Notes under the pieces: model-generated
What the model saw: only the letters and a program-made list of their open reading frames with translations
What the model was told of the DNA's origin: nothing
Database searches by the model: none
Program-made: the position numbers and the translations under genes
Shown: positions 35,498 through 48,300 of the stretch, piece by piece
How positions within the stretch are numbered: the first letter of the stretch is position 1
Layout of the letters: every line of letters begins with the position of its first letter
From: Lasiosphaeria ovina
Lineage: Eukaryota > Ascomycota > Sordariomycetes > Sordariales > Lasiosphaeriaceae
Direction: 5' to 3'
NCBI GenBank assembly: GCA_033439765.1
Contig: JAULSN010000004.1
Location: forward strand, 2,614,001 to 2,678,000
Length of the DNA stretch: 64,000 nucleotides

Positions 35498-38400
35498 GCT
35501 TAAGAGGATAGGGGGATCCGCATCATGTTTCGTACATGGGGAATGGAGTCGGCGGAGAGTGCCGGAAATGTGATGTTTTACTGCCTAGTACGTCCTTTCA
35601 CAGGAGTGTCTGCTTTTTTCTTGTTTTTTTTTCCGGCCATGGTAAATTGAGACTGGGATACAAGGCAGAGATCACACGTTGAGGGATTGCTCCCAAACTC
35701 GCGTCAACAATGACTTTGACAAAGGTCATTTTGTTTTCCATCGTGGTTCGGACTCTTGGGGGCGGCGGCGCGGGTGTTTCGAGGGTCATCATCACGCACG
35801 ATTTTGATATATGTCAATTTATGATCACGAGACGGAGGCTGAAAGCTTTGAATGCGAATGCCGCACATATGGTCAGTGCTAGCCTAGCCCCCGATCCGGC
35901 CCTCGCTGTCAGCTACTGCTGCTCTTCCGTGATGCTTCGTCCCGACCTCCCGGATCCTTGGCATCATGACAATAGGGGAATAGCGTAGAAAAGCGATCGC
36001 AGCAAGTGGTTGGGCAGTTCGCGGGCAGACGCACGTGTGCGGAATGAAGAAAGAGACGCAGGGATGCAGAGATGCAGAGATGGACAAAGTGCACATCGGT
36101 ATCCAGCACCCGGGAAACGCAAAACTAGCAGCTACCTAGCACCTACAGGATGCTCACATTGTTGTTTGTACACCGCTGGTTCTGATTTCCTCTTCTGATC
36201 AAATTTCGGCGACGGCCCCGGAAGCGAAATCAGGGGTCCATCGGCCTGTGGAGTTGCGAAGTTGACTTTTTGTTGAAAAGCCTCGGAAGTCGGAAGGGAG
36301 GATAATTTAAGGTAGCTAGGTAATGAGACACGAATAAGGAAAAGAAATCCCGGGCTACGGAGTACAATGAGGATTGACTTGTGATGATCCGGGACTGCGT
36401 CCTGCTTCAGTTATACCGGGGAACTAAGGGAGGCTTTTCAGCGGTCGGTAGCTGAACCAAGGAACAACGATGAAACAAAACCAAACTGTCAAAGTAGGGT
36501 AATTCATGGATGGATGGTGGCATAAGAAAAGGCTGCCGGGTTTGACCTAAGCAAAGATGGGAGGCGGGTATTGAGACTTGGCGTCGGTTGTGTTTTGGGT
36601 GGCGTGAGGCTGGCAAGCCGTTGTACTGGGTACTTGAAGCGTATCGTCAATCTCCCAACAAGCTTTTCCATTTATTCCTGGGTCTGGATGCGCCATTCAC
36701 TTCTCTTATTAATGCATTGGCTTAATGGCTTATCTTTCTGGGATACCGATGTCTATTCTAAGAACTGCTCTATATGCGAAGAAGCCGGATGGGCGTCAAA
36801 GGCCTCTTTCTGCAAACCTTTTTTTTTTAGGTGATTTTGTCCTGAAAGAAAACAATCATGGCTCTCCCTCCGTCTTCACCTGCCATCTTCACTGGCGAGG
36901 TTGGTGACAAGGGTGTGGCGGTCGGCGGCACTTCTTCAAGAACCCTTGCTTTCGGCGAACGGACCAACCCCAACGTTCCTCGATGGACTGTTAGCAGGGG
37001 ACTTAGGGCCTAGGCTATTTTACTAGCGAAGGTCATAGGCGGTCAGGAAATTTTCGGGTTCCAGCACTAACAGAACTACTTCGTCAACAACTGCTCGACA
37101 TGATTTGGTAATCCGATAATTCGCTCATGATGCAATGTTATAGGCTCATTGCCGAGAGCCATTGGTCTTTTGGCAAACAATCGGCGCATCGCGGAGCGAC
37201 AGCGATGAGCATTGGAAAATTTCCTCTGGTCGTTTTCGTGGCCGACCACCTCACTCACACACACTTCCACGCTGCGCTGCAGATTATTGCTGCCCCACGT
37301 AATGTGCGGGACCCGATTTCGCTGTCCATTGAGCCACTAGGGGACGGCTAGACGGGGGCCACACTGCAGGGATCTCCGCAAGCGACAAGCCGTAAGTCGA
37401 CCACGTAGCACGCGCCAGCTTTGCACCATTTCTGCACCAATCTGCACGCTGGCTGAGGTTGGGGCGGGTATTCCCATCTTCTCCAGATTGCCAATCCTTG
37501 TCACAGTACCTGAGCTGGCACTCAGGCGCGCGGCCGTTGGGCTCGTCAGGCTTGTTACTGTACAGCGAGGTCCCTCCTGATCCAGGAACCAGTCGGGATG
37601 CCTCTCTGAGAAGAGGCAGAAGCTCAATGAAGGTGGAAAAATGAGGTGGATTGTCGACGGGCAGGGTCCAAAATGGGGCTCCATTCGTCCCACACCTACC
37701 CGAGGACCTTACCGTTGTGGTGTATGAAGAAGGCCAGGGGTTCGATGGGGGCCCAATGTCGTCCCAATTCCGATTCTTCCCAGCCAATGGCTTTTGCGAG
37801 GCTCACGGGAGCCCGTGGGCGGCACGGGAAGCTTCTTGCTGGGGAAGCACGGTCAGCAACAAAGCGGCCCAGACGCATTTTGATATCGCTCGTCCGGATC
37901 TTCGACTCAAAGGGCCAAAAAGCTTTGCAGGAAAAGCTCCCTTGCAGCACCGGTCCAAACAGCCAGCAAGAGGACGGATCCGTGTTTGTGGGTGGCGGGC
38001 AGCATGTGTGTGGGAGGAGCAAGCTGCTCATATATGTCGAATTAGCAGGCATCGGGTGCTGGTAACGTGGTGTGTCTGATCTGCGGATGGCTGACTGGCT
38101 TTGGCAAGAAAGCTTCGAAACGTGCGCAGTGCTGTGCACTCTGCAGTGTTGCTCAATGCTCGTCGGTCCAATGTCCAGTGTCCAATGTCCATTGTCCAAT
38201 GTAATCTGCCTCGGGCTCCAGCACAGCAATGAGACCCTAGCGTGATTGCGTTGTCTCTGACGAGTGACGATTGACGACGCGCGAGTCGCCGGCCTGGTTG
38301 GGCCGCCATTCGCCCATGTCATGCCATGCCCGTCTCGGCAGCATCGCTGCCTTTTTGGTGTCTCGATTCTGATAGCTCTGCCTTGTTCCCGATCTGGAAA

Positions 38401-39314
38401 GCACCAATGCCCTCCAGGGCCCTTTCCAGGCATCCCCCCCGCCGTCTGATTGATGGCCTAGCTGTCCAACCCCATGCGACGTGGCGCCACTCCAGCGCCC
38501 TGGGCCAATGCCGTCGTCGTGGACGCGGTCACTTGAGCGAAAAAAGGCGGCCGCATTGAGTCTGAATTCCCTTCCGTGGGGTAACGGGTCTGGATCTAGT
38601 CCAGGGTCGATGGGGTAGTTGTTGTAAATTTTTTTATGGCTGGGGGTGTGATAGCTTGCGTCGAGGGGGTTCCTTCCTCGCCAAGACCCAGAGCTCTTGC
38701 AAGCCTGCAAGCCCGGGCTTGCACTTGCCCTTTTCTCCAGGGACACCCCTCCTCTTCCAGCAATCAAAACTTCTTCAATGCCCATCCCATCTGTGATTGA
38801 GTGATTCCCAGCCCAGAGCTAGGAAACAGCAGTTTGAATTTGCCCACTACCAGCACGTCGGGACGTGAAATCAGAATCTTTACTCAGTTCCCCCCTCTCG
38901 CACCCCCCTGGAGCGAGAGTCCGAGCCGAATCTCGTTTTACTGCCCTGTTTATTTGCTCTCTTGCTCTCTTGCTCTTTTGTTTGTACCAAGTTTTCTTGC
39001 CTGTGTCGTGGACGAAGAAACGAAGAGTGCGAGTCGGATATACCCAGGACATCCAAGCAACATCGCGGCCAACCACAGGTCGGACGTGTCACCCGACGCC
39101 TGCATACACGCAAACAAGCCCGCCACACACTCTCCCGCGCACGCACACGCACACCACCTGCGCACATTAATACCGCTAGCACTATACTGCTCTATACGTG
39201 CCCGATCTCGCCTTCGAGCCGAGCAGCCCAAGTCCCCACCCCTTCCTCTTAGGTACCTAAGACGTCAACTTGCAGCAGCTGGCCGAGCAAGTCCTAGGTC
39301 AACTACCGCTCTGC
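35498..39314. other. 3.8-kb gene-poor region before the giant gene
   Basis: No gene is supported. It should hold the Snf7 3' UTR on the left and the promoter and leader of the giant gene on the right (CT-rich 38955-38985 and CA-rich 39119-39151 tracts). A 51-codon ATG frame at 36858-37013 follows a polypyrimidine-AG, but has no known match. A GTCCAATGT-type minisatellite lies at about 38166-38203. Longer frames on both strands overlap each other and lack domains. Confidence 0.4.
38166..38203. repeat. GTCCAATGT-type short tandem repeat
   Basis: About three imperfect copies of a 12-14 bp unit built on GTCCAATGT. Confidence 0.7.
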
Positions 39315-42300
39315 ATGGAGGATAATAAGAGCGCCCCTCAGGTCCTCTCCGTCGAGATCCCCTCAGACAAGGCACAGGCTGAGGTCCCACAAGTATGAAC
39401 AATCCTCCAGAGGTCGATCTCTGTCCCACCCGGGCAGGCCTTCATTGGTCCCAGGTCCCGATCCAGTATGCCGACTTTAGTTCTCTCCAGGTAGCCAATT
39501 ACTCCAATGTCCAGTATTTCCAGCCCTCAGACTCGGAAGTCGACGACGAGGATGTCGATCTAGACGATGACGGTAAGTGCTTGTTCGATTGGGCGCCGCG
39601 TACGGCCTACGCTGAATAGTGATTGTGTTAATATATGACCCAGATGAGGAGGCCGACATCCCGGAAGATGGGCCTCAAGAAGGTGAGCCAGTGGCCGGAG
39701 AGGCCGGTAAGGCTGCCGAATCTGCCGAGCCCGCCAGCGAGCAGGCGGGAAAGATGCCAGAGGTGGATGTAAAGCCCGTGCCTGAAGTACCGGAAGCACC
39801 GGTGGCAGCAGAGGCGGCAGGACCAGCATCACCCCAATCTCCACCAACCAAGGCTAAAAAGTCAAAGAAGGCCGCCAAGAAAGCTGGAAAGGCTGCGAAG
39901 TCGGAAAAGGCCACCGCCAAGGAGCCGGAAGCGGAGCCGGAAGCCAAGGAAGAGCCCGAGGCCGAAGAGCCTGCGTCTCCTAAGAAGAAGGAGAAGAAGC
40001 CCAAGACCAAGAAGGAGAAAGAGAAGGAGAAGAAGGCCGCCAAAGCAAAGAAGGACAAGACACCTAAATCGCCATCCAAGGCTGACCCATCGTCTGACAA
40101 GTCTCAACCTACCTCTACGACGGCAAAGACCGACGGGGCTGAGGCCCCCGCGCCTCCTGCCTCCGAATCTACCCCTGCTGCCGAGGATGTTAAGTCGGAG
40201 GACGCCACTGTGCCAGCGCCTGTGTCTGAGACGGTTCCATCCGTCGACGCTGATGCGCCTGCTGTTGATGATGCTGTGAAGGAGGAGGCTGCTCCAGAGG
40301 CTACTGCACAAATTGAAGAGGCCACAGTTCCAGCTACGGAACTAGAAGCTGATGAGCTGGTTGTGGCTGCTACGTTGGAGCCTGCACTAGCAACTGAAGA
40401 GCCGGCTTCCGCAGCCAGAGAGCTTGCTCAGTCTACTGATGCGCCTGCAGCTCCAATTGAAGAGCCCGAGCCAGCAGTTGAAGAGTCAACCCCATCAGTC
40501 GAGGAAGACAAACCTGTTGCCGAAACCGCAGCTCCAGTCGAAGACTCTGTTCCAGCTGCCAAGGAACCCGCGCCTCTAGTTGAGGAACCAGCGTCGGAAA
40601 TCAAGGAGTCCGCTCCCGTGGCCAAAGACACCACTCCTGAAGTGAACGACGCTGCCCCTACGGTTGAAGAGTCTGCTCCTGTGGTTCTTGAAGAGCCTAC
40701 TCCTTCAACTGAAGAGTCCACTTCTGTTGATCAAGACTCCGCTCCTGCAGTCGAAGAGACTGCGCCCACAGTGAAAGATGATGCTCCTGCCGTCGAGGAG
40801 CCGGCATCCACAATCGAGGAGTCTACCCCAGAAGCAGAAGAGTCTGCCCCAGCAACAGAGCCTGAGCCTGTAGCTAGTGAAGTAGCGGCAACAGTCGAAG
40901 AGGCCGTACCGGCAACAGAAGACAGCCCCGTCCCCGCAGCTGAAGATTCTATGACAGTGGCTGAAGATGCCTCAGCTGTGGTTGAGGAGCTTCAGCTTTC
41001 CACGGAGAATCAGGAACCAGCAGCCCCGACCCCCGAGATCGAGTCTGAGGCCGTGGAGCCAGACGCCGCAGCTCCAGCTCCTGTTGAGGACCTAAAAAAG
41101 GCCGAGGTTAAAGAGGAGCCTTCATCGACAGAGGAAGAGACCAAAGTCGAAGAGGAGGAAACGTCTGTACCAATTGTCGCGGCTGCGGCTGTGGCGACAG
41201 TGGCAGCCGTGGCAGCAACCGCTACTGACGCGCCTTCAGAAGCCGTCCCTGAACCAGATGTCAAGGAGGAGATTGAAGCCAAGGCTCCTAAAGACGTCTC
41301 CCAGGTTGAAACTGATGCCCCTGCTGTTGTTTCTCCAGCTCTCGCTAGTGAGGACAAGGAAGAGGCCGAAGTCCAGGCTGAGACGCCTGCAGAAGCCGCA
41401 CCTCAGCCCGCTACATCTGAGGTTAATGTCGAAGCTGCTGCACCAGAAACTGCTCCGGCAGCAGTTGAAGCCAAGTCCGAAGCTGCGGCCGCAACACTAG
41501 CGGAGGCTGCTGCCGAGCCTGCTACTGTTCCGGAGACGGTGCCTGAGCCTGAGACTCCTGCAGTAGAGGCTGTTGCAGAGTCCACAGAGAAGCCCTTGAT
41601 CGCTGTTACCGCAGATACCGCTCCTTCTTCCCCGGCCACTGAGCTGGAAGAAGCCAAGACTGATGCTACACCAGCGTCACAGGCAGATATTTCCGACTCA
41701 AAAGATGTAGTGGAGGCGCCTGTAGAGACTCCTGCACCGGCCGCGGTAGAGGAGTCAGCAGAAGCCGAGTCGGCGAGTGTCTCCGAGCCAGTTGTTGAGG
41801 AGGCATCAACCCAGAAGCTTGCAGCTTCAGAAGAAGCTCTAGTCGAAGCCCCCAGCACTGAAGCGGTCACCCCGGCGGCAGTTGAAGCCAGCGAACCAAA
41901 GGAGGCCGAAAGCGCCGCTGCTCCAGAACCCGAGTCTGCCCCGGAAGTCAAAGAGGCACCTACTAGCGAGGAGACCATCGAAGAAGTCACTGCGCCCGCT
42001 GAAAATACCGCTCCGGTGGCTGTGTCTGCCGTTGAGGACGTCCCGGCTGTGGCCGCAGAAGATGCCCCTACCCCCAAGGAAGTCTCCGAAGTTGACAAAG
42101 CTCCAGCAACCGAAGATGCGCAAGAGGAGACTCGAGTAATTGAAGAGGCGCCTCTGGAGGAAGAGCAATCTAAAGTGGAGGAGTCTTCTGAAGCAGAGAT
42201 TCCCGAGCATAGTGGAGAGCCGGAGGCTGAACCAATGGCTTCAGAGACACAAGTTACAGAATCTCACCCCGAAGCCGAGGAGACAGCCACGCCAAAGGAG

Positions 42301-45300
42301 GTTATCGAAGGCGAGTCAAAGCCCGATGTTGTCTTTTCGCCAAGTGAAGACCAGGTTGTGCTCGAGGAGAAGCCGGCGACAGATGACGTGGCTCCTATCG
42401 AACCTGAAGGACCGAGCGAGCCAGAACAGCAAACTCCAGTGGAAGATTCGAGCGCGGTGGAGCTTCAGCCGACTATGGAAGAGACTCCCGAGCCTGTGTC
42501 GGAATCAGCCGTCGAGAAAGTTGCTCCCGAGCCTGAGGCTGCCGATGTTGCAGCAGCTGTCATCGAAACTTCGGTCGTTCCAGAGGTCCACGACAACCAG
42601 GAACCGGCCGGCGAAACCAAGGATGAGTCATCTGTTGTTGCTGCCGAGACCCCTGAGGTTCTGAAGGAGCAGGCCACCGATGAGACCCCTATCGAAAACT
42701 CCGAAGAGGCTCCTAAAGCACTTGCTCCCACTGCAGAAGTGGAGTCTGCCCCCGCACTTGTCGAAGACGTCGCCAGCGTCGAGTCCACCGCGGAGGCGAC
42801 TTCAACCGAGCTTGATGCCTCGGTGGCCGAGGATTCTGCCGCGGAGACAGTTGCAGCAGCTGAGTCAGTGACTGCCGCCGAAATCGCCAATGTAGAGAAA
42901 CCGGCTGAGGCCGAACCTGCCGGCGAAAGCCCCGCTTTGGCCGAGGAGACTAGGGCGGATGATAGCGCTCCAAAGGTAACACCCGACTCTCGATCCAAAA
43001 AATGCAAGAAGGCTCACTTTGCTGACACCGTGGAGATTATCGCTGAGCCCCTCACTCGCGATGTTGGAGAACCCGAGGAGGATGACATTGCCTCTGAATC
43101 TGAGACTGTGCCAGAACCCGCTGCGTCAGAACAGGTGGCCGAGACGGTCATTGCTGCTACGGAGAGCGAACCGGAACCAACTGTTCTGTCTGAGCCTGAA
43201 GCGGCACCGGTCGAAGAAGCCTCAACCTCCGTAGAGGAGGCTCTGCCGAAACAGACTCAGGACACCGCCAAGGACGAGCCAGCCGAGACTTCTGGCGAAC
43301 CCGTATCTGAGGAGACTGTTGTGGAGACTGAGAAGCCCAATATCGAGGTTGAAGACAGCACTCCGAGTGCTGCAGCTGAAATCCCAATCGAGGCTCCGGC
43401 AGAGGTCGCAGCAAACGATATCGTCGAGCAGGATCAAGATGTTACTGTGACAGAGTCTGGCACTGAAGACGATGATAAAGCAGCAGAGGCAACTGTCGAG
43501 TCCGCTAACGAGGCTGTTGTCCCTGCCTCTGAAGCAGCTATTGATGCATCAGCTCTTGAGGTCGCACCGGAAGCCGACACAGAGGAGTCTGCCAATGAAA
43601 ATTCTGAAAAGGTCCCCGAGGCAAAGACAGCACCAGCAGCTGAGACGGCGGCCCAGCCCGAAGAGATCGATGCCCCGGAGGAAACCCCAGAGGTGGTTGC
43701 TCATGAGCCTCTCCTGGCTGAGCAAGCGGCAACAGAAGTTTCGGATGATGCCGCCGCACCGGAGTTAGTTGCGGAGTCTGTCTCTGAGCCTGCTGTCTCT
43801 GAGCCCGCTGTCGTCGAGCCCGCTGTCGCTGAACCGGCTGTCGCTGAACCTGCGGTCAAAACTGTAGCCGAACCTGCTCCGGAAGCAACTATTGAGGCGG
43901 CTGCAGAGGCCCCAGCAGCCAAGGAGCCTGCGGCTGAGGCTACCGAGCCCGAAGCCAGGGATGAGCCTGTGGAGGAATCAGTTCCAGCTGAATCCGATGT
44001 CGCTGGCCAAGAGCCAACACAAACCTCTGTCGAAGAAGCTGCAGATGTACCAGCGATACCTGCGGTAGAAGCGACGGTTGACGAGACCTCGGAGTCACAA
44101 GTCGAGGCTAGCCCGGCTGAGGATCCTCTCGCTCTTCTGGCAGTGAAGAAGGCTTTAGTCGGCCCCGCCGAGTCCCACGAGGAGCCTGCCTCGACACCAG
44201 CCCCTGCCACTGAGGAGACCGAAGATGCAGCTGTCGTGGACAGATCCGCTGTCGCTGAAGCGGCTTGCGAGGTTGAAGAGAAGCCGGCTTCTCCGGCTGA
44301 AGAGAATACCGAAGCAGCACCAGTCATCGTCAATTCCAACGAAGTTCCTCAAGAGGCAGCCAAGGCCGACGGCACAGTCCAAGCACTAGTTGCAGAAGAA
44401 CAGCAAGCAACAAAAGAGATCTCGCCAGCTGAAGCGGATGAGAGCAAGGATACGGTTGGGCCGATTCCCGGTGAGGAGAAGGCGGCCGAGAAAGAGGCTG
44501 TAACAGGTGAGGAACACCCAGCGTTGCTTGATACCCCCGGAGAAGTGAAGGAGAAGGTGGAGACGTCAGAATGCATTTCAACCCCAACGGACCTGGACCT
44601 ACTGGATACGAGTGCTACGACTACTACGATATTAATGACGGAGACGGCCCCCGTTGGCGAACGGGCCGTGGAGCATAATGATACCCCCAATACACTTAAT
44701 AGTAATACGGAAAAAGACGGCAAGGAGCAGCAGGACCCAGCAGAGGTCGCAGCTGAGGAGATGACCATCTCCAATATCTCGGACGGCAATACCGAGGCAC
44801 AAGACACATCAAAGAGTGAGAAAGCTCCGGTAGCACCGCTCATCAGCAAAGCCGAACCAGAACAGGAAATCCCAGCTGAGCAAATCTTGCTGGCCGGGAC
44901 CACCTCAGATGACATTACCAGCCAGGAAGCGGTAGCCTCTACCGACGAGCAGTTGGTGGCTCTTGAGTCGGCCCCTGACCACGACAATCGGGTTCAAGAA
45001 CAGTTGTCTGTTCTCAAGCCTGAAGATCCTACGGCCGAGGTAGAGCCTCCGGCTAAGGGTCTGCCCTCTCAGGAGATAGAGGCCGACATGCATATTGACC
45101 TAGTAGAATCTGCCGAGGCCACAGCTCCTGCAGAAGATCTTCACACAGCCGAAGAATCAGTCGAAGCCAATGACAAGTTGCTAGACGGCGCGCATGCGCC
45201 TGACACTGCAGATCCCACGATATCAGAAGGCGCCACAGAAACCGTCGCCGCTAATGACCCTGTCAGCGAGCCCACTGCGACTTCTGAGGCTATTGGGACT

Positions 45301-48300
45301 ATTGAAGACTTGCCCCCAGTCGAGACTGAAGAGGCACCCGGTGCTATTTTAGAGCCCAAAGTTGTGGAAGCTACTGCTACTGCCGATGTGGTTGCCGCTG
45401 TCGCAGAGCCTGTCAACGATGACGAGCACACTGTGCCCGCCAGCATTGAAGAAGCTCCCACTTTTCAAGAGCCTGTCGTTGCTGAATCTGCAGCTGTCGA
45501 TGAACCTGCCGAGGAGCCTACAGTTTCAGAGAAATCTACGGTCGTGAAGGAATCCGCCGTGGAAGAACCTGCGGCTGTTGAGGAACACGTCACCGTCGAG
45601 GAATCTACAGTTATAGAAGAGCCCATCACAGTTAAGGCACCCATCGTCACTGAAGAATCTGCAGCCGTTGAGGAGCCCGCCAGCGCTGCGGATCCCACCG
45701 TGGTCGACGAGCTAGCACCTGCCGAGGAATCGATTGCTACCAAAGCGCCCGTTGCTATCGAGGAGCCTGGTGTCGTCGAGGAGCCAGCAGCTGCCGAGGA
45801 GCTTACTGCTATCGAGCCCACTGCTGTCGAGACGACTGCTATCGAGCTCACTGCTATCGAGCCCATTGCTGTCGAGCCCACTGCTGCTGAGCCAACTGCT
45901 CTTGAGGAGCCAACTGCTGCCGAGGAGCCAGTAGCCGTCGATGAGCCCACTGCTGTCGAGGAGCTAGTCGAGGAGCCCGTTGCTATCGAGGAGCCCGTTG
46001 CTATCGAGGAGCCAGTAGCTGTCGAGGAGCCCACGGCTCTCGAGTCGGCTGCTGTCGAGCCTATCGCTATCGAGGAGCCCGCCGCTGTTGAGGAGCCCAC
46101 TGCTCTTGAGGAGCCCACTACTATCGAGCCCACTACTGTCGAGCCCGCTACTATCGAGAAGACCACTGCTGTCGAGGAGCCGACTGCTGTCGACCCCACG
46201 GCTGTCGAGTCGATTGCTATCGAGGAGCCAGCAGCCATTGAGGAGCTAGAAGCCGTCGAGGAGCCCGCTTCTATTGAGGAGCCAGTAGTCGTCGAGAAAC
46301 TAGCTGCTGTCGAGAAGCCAGAAGCCGTCGAGGAACCGGCTGCCATTGAGGAGCCCGCTTTTGTCGGTGAGCCCGCTTCTATTGAAGAGCCAGCATCCGT
46401 TGAGGAACCAGCAGTTGTTGAGGAACCTGTTGCTCTCGAAGAGCCCGCTGCCGTGGAGGAACCCGCTGCTATCGAGCCCACTGCTGTCGAGCAGCCCGTT
46501 GCAATCGAGGAGCAAGCAGCCGTCGAGGAGCCCGCTTCTATCGAGGAGACCGCTACTATCGAGGAGCCTGCTACTGCTGTCGAGCCGACTGCTGTCGAGG
46601 AGCCCGCTGCCATCGAGGAGAACACTGCTGTTGTCGAGGAGCCAGCAGCCGACGCAAAATTCGCAGCCACGGAACCCGCCACTGTTGAAGAGCTAGCAGC
46701 TGCCGAGGAATCTGAAGCTATTGATACAAAACCCACCACAGCACCCGCCTCCGAAACCAAGACTCATTCCGAACTTAGTCAAGAGCAGCCGATTGACGAG
46801 ACGACGTCACTAGATGTCAACACTAGAGAGTCGTCTTTGATTGTCGACCAACCTGTGCCTGTGAACACCGGGCTCGTCAACGAACCTAAACCTGAGGTTA
46901 CAGCACCATTGGTCATTTCAGTGGCACATGATGCCCCCCCTAACACAGGCAAAGCTGCTGACAGGGAACAACACCTCGAGACTGATGCTGAGAAAGACGG
47001 AGAGGCTGTTGAAGAATACACTGCAGAACCAGATAGTGCTATTGCCTTTGAGGAGCCAGCAAATTCGCAAGCCACGGAGACCCGAGACACTAAAACAGAG
47101 GAACAACTAGCTCCAGCCGAATCTCAGACCAGCAGCCTCCAGGTGGAGAAATCCCCGGCTCCCATTGATGCTGAAGATATTTCCGAAGCAACTGGTCCTG
47201 ACAGTGATGAACCCTTGGCGACAGGCCTCGCCCATTTCAAGAACGCCGCTGTGAAGGTAGCAGATTCCAGTGTTGGCGACGGAGACACACCTATCGTCGA
47301 GGAATCTTCACCCGTTGTCTTTGAAAATATCTCTCACGACCAAGCAAGCGATGCTACTGCAGATGCCCCCAAGATTGCTGCGGCAGATTCGGAGTCTGAT
47401 CTAATTAGAGAGAGATCCCTCGACGAAATCCGTGAGCAAACAGACCAGGCTACTACCGTCTCAGACATCCAGGCAGTCGAACCAGCAGTCGAGACAGTGG
47501 AAGACGCTCCTCCAAGTGAAGCTGCAGAGGAAAGCGTGTTCGACCACTCAAGTTCAAAAAATGACCCAGCTGCTGAAGAGAGTGTTGCTATCCAAAACTT
47601 GGAGCCAGTTGCAGCACACGAGACTCAGGATCTAGCCCCTGCCGACGAGCAAACTTCTGCGGTGGTAAAAGGGTTGCCCGAGGGGTCAACTACCGCGCCT
47701 CTGGCCGCTCTCGAAGGTCCCGGTTCAGAATCCATCACTGAGCCAGAACTTCCTGCCATTGAGCCAGTCTCACAGTCAACTGTGCCCGTAACTGCGCCAG
47801 AGGATGCGCCTTCAAAGCCTGATATTGATCCCGAAGTTTCTCCCGAGCAAGTGGTCTCCGAGCCAGCAGAGGTTTCAGTTGCCTCCACCACGGAGTCAGT
47901 CTTGGAGTCGGCGTCTGATACGGTAATTGAGCTCACATTTGCTGTTGAAGAGTCAATCATTGAGCCAGACTCCGAACCAGCAGATGTGCCAGTGGCTTCT
48001 CCTCAAGAGCCAGTTCCTGAGCCGGCAACTGAGACCGCAGCTCCTGTTTCCCAGCCAACAGAGGTGTCTGTAGCTACCACTGAGGAGCCAATTTCCGAGC
48101 CTGCCGTTGAAGCCGCAGCTGCTTTTGATGAGCCAGTCTCCGAGTTAGGCGTGCCTGTCGTTGCCCCTGAAGAGCCCTCTTCAAAGCCTACCATTGAATC
48201 CGCAGTCGCTGTTGAGGAGGCAGCCTCTGAACCAGCCTCTGAGCCAACAGAAGTACCGGCGGCTCCCACTCAAGAGCATAGGCATGTTTCCGAACCAACA

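Noticed and set aside
36858..37013. 51-codon ATG frame after a polypyrimidine-AG
   Set aside because: It could be a small exon, but no conserved block or partner exon could be found.
37696..38433. 245-codon minus-strand frame
   Set aside because: Its Arg/Ser/Pro/His-mixed composition is like translated noncoding DNA. It crosses a minisatellite and has no domain.
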